Part shown: positions 43,255 through 50,152 of the stretch, piece after piece
How positions within the stretch are numbered: position 1 is the stretch's first letter
Layout of the letters: every line of letters starts with the position of its first letter
DNA from: Bdellovibrionales bacterium
Lineage (GTDB): Bacteria > Bdellovibrionota > UBA1018
Length of the DNA: 64,000 nt
Assembly (NCBI GenBank): GCA_018266355.1
Contig: JAFEAP010000017.1
Coordinates: 1-64,000 of the forward strand
Direction of reading: 5' to 3'
Notes under the pieces: model-generated
Databases searched by the model: none
What the model was told of the DNA's origin: nothing
What the model saw: the letters and a program-made list of their open reading frames with translations, nothing else
Position numbers and translations under genes: made by a program

Positions 43255-43629
43255 TTACTTCCGCGCGCAGCTTGAGACGACTTCCTTGCAGACGCCGTCC
43301 GCGGCGGGCGAACCGTAGCAAGTGGTCGTCGACGCGACGTCGACTTCCGCGACGGACGAGTATCCCTGCATCGGCTTCAGCCCCTTGCCGAAATAGATCT
43401 TCGTTTCCGCTTTCGTGATGGCCGGGAAATCCTCCGCCTTCGGCGCGACGAGGACGTTTTCCTCGGCGCCGATCAGCGCGTAACCGTCCTTCTTCAGGAG
43501 GGAAGGGAGGTCGCCGCATTCGAGCAGGCGATTACCGAGGACGATCGCGGACGAATCGAATTCGCCGGCGAGAGCGGGCACGGTCGAAAGGGCAAGCAGG
43601 GCGAGGGAGGCGAGCATCGGCTTTTTCAT
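43255..43629 (-). CDS. small secreted protein, function unknown
   Basis: A 124-residue protein with a signal peptide ending near ALAGE. The mature part contains four Cys (LECGD, TTCYG, GVCKE, SSCAR) and is otherwise mixed alpha/beta. It is downstream of, and on the same strand as, the HExxH protein gene at 43660. No family is recognised. Confidence 0.6.
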   Translation of the reverse strand: MKKPMLASLALLALSTVPALAGEFDSSAIVLGNRLLECGDLPSLLKKDGYALIGAEENVLVAPKAEDFPAITKAETKIYFGKGLKPMQGYSSVAEVDVASTTTCYGSPAADGVCKEVVSSCARK

Positions 43630-43659
43630 GGAGATCTCCTTGAGGGCGGGTGGTTTCGG

Positions 43660-44559
43660 TCAGTGGTTGATGAGGGTCGTGTAGGCCGTTTTCGTGAGCA
43701 GTTCGTTCAGGATCGACTCGAGGCCGGCGCGGACGCCCGTCGCGGCCGTCGCCGCCGCTTTGCGCGCGTTTTCGGGGCCGCCTTGATCGCAGAAATCGAG
43801 GAGCTTATGCGTTCCCGGGATCGCCGCCGCGCGGTCGCCCGCGTTGTTCGGCAGGAGCGGCGTCATCGTCCGGTCGAAATCGGAGAGGAGCTTTTGGGCC
43901 ATGTTCACGGCGCCGATCGACCGGCAGAGCGCGGCGGAAGAGGCTCCGTTCCGGAATCCTTCCTCGAGGTCGCCCGCCTCGACGATCGCCGAGATCAGGT
44001 GTTTCTGGAAGGAGTAGAACTCCGGCGCGCGTTTGTAGATGCCGAGAAGGAAATTCTGGAAGTACTGGGCGTCGGCTTCGCCGTATCCGGCTTGGTGCGC
44101 CAGTTCGTGTCCCATGAGCGGAGGAACCTGTTCATTCAGGGAAAGCGGCGGGATCCGGCGGACCTCTTCGACGCTCAGGCAGAACTTTTCGGACGCTTTC
44201 CCGACTTTCGCGGAAGCCGTCGTTTTCCGGGCGGCCGCGCGGCAGCTTCCGCGCCGGACGAGGTAATAGGGATGATCCTGATCGTCGAGCCCGTAGGACG
44301 AGCGGTAATGGGTATCCCGAGCGATTCGCAGAACGATTTCACGCGCGCGAGCGTCGGGAACCAGCGATGGTTTCGCGGCCCAGGTCGCGAGGACGTTCCC
44401 GAAGAAGTATCCGGAGAAGCGGATCGAATCGAGGGCTTCGTTTTCGGTGCTCAGTTCCGTGTTTCCGCCGTGGGAGCCGTTTCCGCCTTCTTTCGCGAAG
44501 GCCGGCGAAAGCGCGGAGAAGCAGAGGGCGAGAACGAAAATGCGGTTCGGGTTTTTCAT
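43660..44559 (-). CDS. secreted HExxH metallopeptidase-like protein
   Basis: A 299-residue protein with a signal peptide ending near AFAKE. The motif HELAHQAGYGE (residues 151-161) fits HExxHxxGxxE, that is, a zinc site with His151, His155 and possibly Glu161. A Gly/His-rich N-terminal stretch (GGNGSHGGN) follows the signal. Its start overlaps the stop of the TIGR02147-like gene by four bases, so the two proteins are made as a pair. The substrate is unknown. Confidence 0.65.
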   Translation of the reverse strand: MKNPNRIFVLALCFSALSPAFAKEGGNGSHGGNTELSTENEALDSIRFSGYFFGNVLATWAAKPSLVPDARAREIVLRIARDTHYRSSYGLDDQDHPYYLVRRGSCRAAARKTTASAKVGKASEKFCLSVEEVRRIPPLSLNEQVPPLMGHELAHQAGYGEADAQYFQNFLLGIYKRAPEFYSFQKHLISAIVEAGDLEEGFRNGASSAALCRSIGAVNMAQKLLSDFDRTMTPLLPNNAGDRAAAIPGTHKLLDFCDQGGPENARKAAATAATGVRAGLESILNELLTKTAYTTLINH

Positions 44560-45392
44560 GACGACGATTTCCTTTCGGAAGTGGACGGGGAGTGGAGAGA
44601 AAAGAGTCCGAGATGAAGCTCGTACACTTCCTTCGCTCCGTTCGATTCGAGGAACGTGGAAAGCTCCTGGAGGAAATTCGCGATGCGTTTTTTCGCTTCG
44701 GGAATCAGGGCCGGATCGATCGCCACCGTCATCGCGCTATGGTTACGGGTCGCGATCGGAGCGGTCTCGAGCGCCAGGACCGATTTCTCGAGGATTTCCT
44801 TCTGACGGCGCCGATGCGCCGAAGAGGTGAGGTGCGGATCGGCGGTATAGAAGCTGCCGGCGGTTTTCCGGAGGACGCCTTCGGCGCGTTCGAGCATCTG
44901 GAGCTCGAGCAGCCGGTCGACGGCGAAGGCCGCTTCGGATTCGCCGATGCCGAGCGCGCGCGCGATCCACTTCGGAGAGTCCTCGAAGTCCGGGAGTTTC
45001 GTCAGTTCGAGGATGGCGTAGTAATACCAGCGCGCGATCGCGCGGAAGGCGTCGACGCTGAGGTCGCGTCGCGTGTGCGCCTTCGCGGGCGAAGCGGCGG
45101 ACGCGAGTTTCCGCAGCTTCGGATTCACGCGCTTCAACCCCTGCCGCAGTTTCGTTTGCCCGAGGGATCGGAGAAACGCTTCCTGTTCGCGGAGGTCGAG
45201 ACCGAGTTTTTCCATCACTCGTTTCGCGACGGCCGTGGCGGGTACGCGCTTGCCGGAAAGGATCTGCGAGCAGGCGCTCGAGTCTAGCTCGAGGCTCGAT
45301 GCGAACGCCCGGAGGCTATAACGGGGATTCCGTTCGATTCGCAGCTCGAGGGCCTCGCGGAGGACCTTACGGTAGTGGGGAATGGGACTCAT
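44556..45392 (-). CDS. TIGR02147-family protein (HTH-like, DUF4423)
   Basis: A 278-residue cytosolic protein beginning at ATG 45392. The N-terminal 60 residues form a helix-turn-helix-like region (YSLRAFASSLELDSSACSQILSGKRVP), and the central part contains the family's WYYYAILELTKLPDFEDSPKWIARALGI block. TIGR02147 proteins are abundant in Fibrobacter and Bdellovibrio relatives and are thought to be regulators. It is coupled to the secreted metalloprotease gene downstream by an ATGA overlap. Confidence 0.82.
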   Translation of the reverse strand: MSPIPHYRKVLREALELRIERNPRYSLRAFASSLELDSSACSQILSGKRVPATAVAKRVMEKLGLDLREQEAFLRSLGQTKLRQGLKRVNPKLRKLASAASPAKAHTRRDLSVDAFRAIARWYYYAILELTKLPDFEDSPKWIARALGIGESEAAFAVDRLLELQMLERAEGVLRKTAGSFYTADPHLTSSAHRRRQKEILEKSVLALETAPIATRNHSAMTVAIDPALIPEAKKRIANFLQELSTFLESNGAKEVYELHLGLFSLHSPSTSERKSSS

Positions 45393-45551
45393 GCGGCGCA
45401 ATATAAACACTACACGGCGAGTCAGCAACATTGTTTGCACACAAGTGCGTCAAATAGAGCTTATTCGCCAGAGCCCCTAGCTAAGGTTAACGATATGAAA
45501 TTATGGAATAAAATAGCCCTGGACCGCCGTTCGATCGAACGGCGCGGGGAT

Positions 45552-45926
45552 TCATTCGTTTTCGTCGCGGTCATCGTCGACGGATTTGACGACGCCTTTC
45601 GATTCGAGACCGGCTTCGGAATAAAAGTACTTCGCCCGGGTCACGCGGAAAGGAAGACGTTCGATTTGCTTGCGGCCGTGCGGGCGCAGGTGGGTGAAGT
45701 CGCGTTCGTACTCGAGCTCGAGCCGATCGCGCGCGGCCGCGATGCACGCTTCGAGCGTTTCGGCCGGGAAGGTATTTTCCTCGACCCGAGTCGTCGACCA
45801 GAGGGTCTTTCCGTTCCATTGGATCTCGTGGGCGATGTCCCGGACCTTGCACGACGGGGGTCCGGCGGTCGCGGAGACCGAGAGGGCGGCGAGGACGGAG
45901 GCGAAAAACAGGGGAGGAATACGCAT
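45552..45926 (-). CDS. small secreted protein, function unknown
   Basis: A 124-residue protein with a signal peptide ending near ATAGP. The mature part has two Cys (PSCKV, EACIA) and a DVRDRLELEYERD-like charged helix; the tail is acidic (VDDDRDENE). It starts ten bases after the stop of the lipoprotein gene at 45936, so they are probably one operon. Confidence 0.55.
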   Translation of the reverse strand: MRIPPLFFASVLAALSVSATAGPPSCKVRDIAHEIQWNGKTLWSTTRVEENTFPAETLEACIAAARDRLELEYERDFTHLRPHGRKQIERLPFRVTRAKYFYSEAGLESKGVVKSVDDDRDENE

Positions 45927-45935
45927 ACCCGGTCC

Positions 45936-46715
45936 TCAGTAATTGCAGCCGACTTGCACGCGGCGTCCGGCGGAGTCGGAAGCGGTGAGGTTCAGCGCGG
46001 ACGCGCTCGCGACCATTCCGTCGGCGTCGAACGTGCGCACCGAAGTGCCGACCGGAACCGACTGGCCGCTCGAATTGAGCGAGCTATCGATTTCGTCGAT
46101 CCAAAGCTCGGACGGGGCTCCGGAGAAGTTCCGGAGGAAAAGCTTCGCGTGGTAGCCGTTCGGAAGAACGGAATTCGACTGGCCGTAGAAGGCGTAGCGT
46201 CCTTCGTCGTTCCCCGACACGATCGACGTGAGCGTCGCGGTCGCGAAGGACGGAGTCGTGGTCGAGTCGGCGCCGTTCGTCTCGCGGATCCAAACGTTAC
46301 AGTTCACGTCGGTGAGGCGCTTCGAGCGCAGGTGCGCGGTATCGGCGACGGTGCCGCCCGCCCGCTTCATCGTGAACGAAAGGGTCACGCAGTCGGCGTC
46401 TTCGCATTTCGCGTCGCTGACCGGGATATAGAGATGGGTCTGGTCGGCGACCGCTTCGAGGCCGCTCGATTTGATACGGAAGGTCGCGTATTCCGGGAAC
46501 TCGATCGGATCGACGCCGGTCGCGCGCGTGTTCGGCAGTTTCGGATCGACGCGGGAAATCTTCAGCGTGACGAGATCGCCGGAAACGGTGAGGCTCGTGA
46601 AACGGATCGTGTCTTCGAGCGACGCTTGCTGCGCGAGGCGAATGCGTTCGGGTTGGATACAACCCGTCGCGAGGACGGTCAGCGCGGCGAAAGGGAGCAG
46701 GTGGGAAATCTTCAT
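45936..46715 (-). CDS. lipoprotein, function unknown
   Basis: A 259-residue lipoprotein (lipobox LATGC, Cys19) beginning at ATG 46715; the longer frame adds no signal. The mature part is beta-rich with two domain-like halves and contains Cys pairs (AKCEDADC, VNCNVW, QVGCNY). The strands suggest an immunoglobulin-like or sandwich fold. Just upstream is a C6G6 palindrome (46786-46797) and an A/T-rich promoter-like stretch. Confidence 0.6.
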   Translation of the reverse strand: MKISHLLPFAALTVLATGCIQPERIRLAQQASLEDTIRFTSLTVSGDLVTLKISRVDPKLPNTRATGVDPIEFPEYATFRIKSSGLEAVADQTHLYIPVSDAKCEDADCVTLSFTMKRAGGTVADTAHLRSKRLTDVNCNVWIRETNGADSTTTPSFATATLTSIVSGNDEGRYAFYGQSNSVLPNGYHAKLFLRNFSGAPSELWIDEIDSSLNSSGQSVPVGTSVRTFDADGMVASASALNLTASDSAGRRVQVGCNY

Positions 46716-46968
46716 AACTCTCGTCTCCATACGCCCTTCCAGGGCGAATGCGGGGGCAGGGACTGGGTATGTCATTTATAACCCACCCCCCGGGGGGATT
46801 TCAATAGTTGATTTAAAAAGTAAGGTATTTTCTTGATCCATTGTAACTTATTGAAATATATGGACTTTAGCGGAGCGAATCCTAGCCATCGCGGCCACAA
46901 TCTCAACCGTTGGCAAGGGAATGCCGTCTTGTCGTCTCCGGACCGGCGGCCGTAAACTGAAGGTTCCC

Positions 46969-48330
46969 ATGCCCATTCTCCTCGCGATCAATAAAAAGGA
47001 AGTCCGCGAGATGCTCGCCTTCGCCGTCGAAAGCCGCGCGGAGGAGAAAGTCTACGAAGCATCGACCGCGAAAGAGGCGATCGACGCGCTCGCCGACCAC
47101 GGTGCGATCCGCACGGTGATCTGCGAATACCCGGGCATCAGCGACGTGCTCTTCCGTCACCTCGTTTCGCTCAATCGAGCGCGTCCGGAGAGGGACCAAA
47201 TCCGCACCATCGTCTGCAGCGCCCGGAAGCCCGAAGGCGACGAGACGGTGAAGCGCATGAACGTCCTCGGTTACGCGTCGTGGGGGAACCTCATCGACTC
47301 GACGCTCGCGCTTCTCGGCGGAGCGGTGCCGGAGAACGTCGAAACGCCCGAGTCCGACAAGGCACTCACCGACGCGGACACCTGCCGGATCCGTACCGCC
47401 CTTCTCATTCGCGTCGGCCTCCTGCAGGCCGGCGTCTACGTGCGGCTTTCCCCGACGAAATACGTGAAGCTTTTCCAGGAAGGCGACGAATTCGAAAAAG
47501 ACGATTACACGCGCATCCTGAACGAAAAACGCCTCGATTACCTTTACCTGCGGAGGGACGAGTGCTCGGAGTTTCTGCTGAAGTTCAAGCAGGACCTTCT
47601 CGCGCTCCTCCAGGACGATATGGCGGTCGCAGCCGCCGTCCCGAAACTGCTCGAAGAAGTGCACGAGACCGCGCAGGAACTCCTGAACAAGCTCGGCGCC
47701 ACCGCCGAAGTCCAAGCCGTCGTGAAGGCGAACGTCCAGATCGCGGTGAAGGCCATGGGAAAAGCCCCGAAACTCGCCGACATCCTCAAACGCTTCGAGA
47801 TCGACCGCGAGAAGTACATCGCTTCGCACAGCATGCTCATCCCGCAGATCGCGGGCGCGCTCGCGATGACGATGGATTGGAAATCCGAAACGACCCTCCA
47901 GAAACTCGCGCTCGCGTCGTTCCTTCACGACGTCCCGCTCACGAACCAGGCGCTCGCCGCGGTGACGAGCTTGACCGAATTCGCGCGGAAAAAGGACGAG
48001 TTCTCGGAAGAGGAAGCGAAGGCGTACAAGTTTCACCCCGTGAAAGCCTCGGAACTCGCGAAACAGTTCCAGGAAATCCCGCCCGACGTAGACACGATCA
48101 TCCTCCAGCACCACGAGCGCCCCGACGGTTCGGGATTCCCGCGCGGGATGACCCAGCACCAGATCAGCCCGCTCGCCGCCGTCTTCATCGTCGCGCACGA
48201 CCTCGTTTCCGCGATGTTCGATCCGGCGACTCCGTTCGTCCTCGCTCAGTTCGTCGAGGCGACGAAGGAAAAGTACGCCTCCGGTAATTTCCGGAAGCTC
48301 CACGCGCAACTCGCCACGCTAAAACTCTGA
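46969..48330 (+). CDS. HD-GYP-domain protein with degenerate receiver
   Basis: A 453-residue protein. ATG 46969 has GAAGG five bases upstream. The first 110 residues resemble a CheY-like receiver, but the phospho-acceptor position reads ICEYPG with Glu53 in place of Asp, so it is probably not phosphorylated in the usual way. The HD-GYP domain starts near residue 285, with His320-Asp321 (FLHDVP) and HHERPDGSGFP (from His381). HD-GYP enzymes degrade c-di-GMP to GMP. GFP replaces GYP, a tolerated change. Confidence 0.85.
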   Translation: MPILLAINKKEVREMLAFAVESRAEEKVYEASTAKEAIDALADHGAIRTVICEYPGISDVLFRHLVSLNRARPERDQIRTIVCSARKPEGDETVKRMNVLGYASWGNLIDSTLALLGGAVPENVETPESDKALTDADTCRIRTALLIRVGLLQAGVYVRLSPTKYVKLFQEGDEFEKDDYTRILNEKRLDYLYLRRDECSEFLLKFKQDLLALLQDDMAVAAAVPKLLEEVHETAQELLNKLGATAEVQAVVKANVQIAVKAMGKAPKLADILKRFEIDREKYIASHSMLIPQIAGALAMTMDWKSETTLQKLALASFLHDVPLTNQALAAVTSLTEFARKKDEFSEEEAKAYKFHPVKASELAKQFQEIPPDVDTIILQHHERPDGSGFPRGMTQHQISPLAAVFIVAHDLVSAMFDPATPFVLAQFVEATKEKYASGNFRKLHAQLATLKL

Positions 48331-48347
48331 GAACGGGGTCCGTGCGC

Positions 48348-49310
48348 TCAAGCGAGGAACGAGTGGGCGCGCGCGGTATCGAAGGATTTCTGGATCGCGT
48401 CGTCCGAGAGACCCATTCGGTCGCGGGCGATGCGGATTTCGTCGGCGAGCGTATTCCCGAAGATGCTCGGATCGTCCGTGTTCAGGCAAACCGGGACCCC
48501 CGCCTCGAAGCAGCGGCGGAAAGGATGGGTCGAGTAGTCCGGCCAGGCGCTCGTGATCCGATTCGACGTCGGGCACATCTCGAGGAGGATCCGCTTCTCG
48601 CAGAGGTATTCCATCAGCTTCGGGTCCTCGATCGAGCGGATGCCGTGCCCGATGCGGATCGCGCCGAGGTCTTCGATCGCGGCCCAAACCGAATCCGGTC
48701 CGGCGGCTTCGCCGGCGTGGATCGTGATCTTCGCGCCGCTCGCGATCACCGGCTTGATCGCTTGGCGATAGAGGTGGTTCGGATAGGCCGCTTCGTCGCC
48801 CGCGAGGTCGAAACCGACGAAACGGTCGCGTTCACGGAGGAAGAACTCGATCGTCTTCTCGATCGATCCCATCCCGAAGTCGCGCGAACCGATGCAGATC
48901 AGCCCGGCCTTCAAGTCCGGGTAAACCGTCATCGCGCGTTTCAGTCCGTCGTGAAATCCGTCGAGCGCCTCGAGCCACGGCATCTTCGAAAGCTCGCAAA
49001 CGAAACCCGGGGAGAAACGGAACTCGATCACGCGGATGCCTTCGCGGTAGGCGTCTTCCGCCGCCTCGAACGCCGCGCGCTCGACGACTTCGTAGCGGTC
49101 GAGTACCTGCTGGTAGAGCGTGAACTTCGCGAGCACGGACCCGAGGTCGCTCATCGGCTCGCGCAAGATGAAGTCGGCGCGGAATCCCTCGAGCGAGGTC
49201 GACTGCGGGACGAGGCCGCGCGCTTGGGCGAGCTCGAGGAGCGTCGAAAGACGCACGGAAACGTCGAGGTGGCGATGCAGTTCGGTCAATCCGGCGAGAT
49301 TCACTTCCAC
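48348..49310 (-). CDS. add: adenosine deaminase
   Basis: A 320-residue cytosolic zinc enzyme converting adenosine to inosine. Visible motifs are ELHRHLD near the N-terminus (zinc ligands), IHAGEA, RIGHGI and LNTDDPSIFG (catalytic Asp). HRHL replaces the common HVHL. The gene follows fabI by seven bases on the same strand. Confidence 0.92.
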   Translation of the reverse strand: MEVNLAGLTELHRHLDVSVRLSTLLELAQARGLVPQSTSLEGFRADFILREPMSDLGSVLAKFTLYQQVLDRYEVVERAAFEAAEDAYREGIRVIEFRFSPGFVCELSKMPWLEALDGFHDGLKRAMTVYPDLKAGLICIGSRDFGMGSIEKTIEFFLRERDRFVGFDLAGDEAAYPNHLYRQAIKPVIASGAKITIHAGEAAGPDSVWAAIEDLGAIRIGHGIRSIEDPKLMEYLCEKRILLEMCPTSNRITSAWPDYSTHPFRRCFEAGVPVCLNTDDPSIFGNTLADEIRIARDRMGLSDDAIQKSFDTARAHSFLA

Positions 49311-49317
49311 TTCCGCC

Positions 49318-50127
49318 TTAGATCCCCATCATGTGGGCGCCGCTGTCGATCATCATCGTCGTTCCGGTGATGTGCCGGCCGCCGGGTCCGCAGAGAAACG
49401 CGGCCATCGCGCCGACGTCGGATTGATCGATGTTCTCGCGCATCGGCGTCTTTTCTTCCGACTTAGCGAGCATGTCGCGGAAGTTCCGGATGCCGGCCGC
49501 GGCGAGCGTCTTCACCGGCCCGGCGGAGATCGCGTTCACGCGGATCTTCTTCGGACCGAGGTCGTTCGCGAGGTAGCGCACGGTCGCTTCGAGGGCGGCT
49601 TTCGCGACGCCCATGACGTTATAGTTCTGAACGACGCGGGTCGCGCCGATGTAGGAAAGGGTGATGATCGAACCGCCGGTTCCCGTCGAACCGTCGGCGG
49701 GCGCCATGAGCGCCTCCGCGCGCTTCGCCATCGCGACGAGCGAGTAGGCCGAGACGTCCATCGCGAGGAGGTAACCCGCGCGAGACGTATCGACGAAGCG
49801 GCCCTCGAGGTCCTCGCGGTTCGCGAACGCGACGGAGTGGATGAGGATGTCGAGCCCGCCCCAGGTCTCCTTCACCTTCGCGAAAGCGGCGTCCATCTCC
49901 GCGTCGCTCTGGGCGTTCATCGGCAGGATCAGTTTCGCGCCGACGCTCTCGGCGAGGGGGCGCACGCGCCGTTCGAGCGCTTCGCCGAGGTAGGTGAACG
50001 CGAGTTCGCAGCCAGCGGCGTGGAGGTGTTCGGCGATCGACCAGGCGAGCGAGCGATCGTTCGCGACGCCGACGATCAGCGCGCGTTTACCTTTCAGGGA
50101 ATCGGAGGAGAGAGTGGGCTGGACCAT
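49318..50127 (-). CDS. fabI: enoyl-ACP reductase FabI
   Basis: A 269-residue NADH-dependent short-chain reductase performing the last step of fatty-acid elongation. ATG 50127 is chosen. It has the FabI N-terminus GKRALIVGVANDRSLAWSIA, the catalytic Tyr-x6-Lys (NYNVMGVAK) and RVNAISAGPVKTLAA. FabI is the target of triclosan. The adjacent gene encodes adenosine deaminase, which is an unrelated pathway. Confidence 0.96.
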   Translation of the reverse strand: MVQPTLSSDSLKGKRALIVGVANDRSLAWSIAEHLHAAGCELAFTYLGEALERRVRPLAESVGAKLILPMNAQSDAEMDAAFAKVKETWGGLDILIHSVAFANREDLEGRFVDTSRAGYLLAMDVSAYSLVAMAKRAEALMAPADGSTGTGGSIITLSYIGATRVVQNYNVMGVAKAALEATVRYLANDLGPKKIRVNAISAGPVKTLAAAGIRNFRDMLAKSEEKTPMRENIDQSDVGAMAAFLCGPGGRHITGTTMMIDSGAHMMGI

Positions 50128-50152
50128 TTGCCATTCTCTGCCATAGCCGGTC

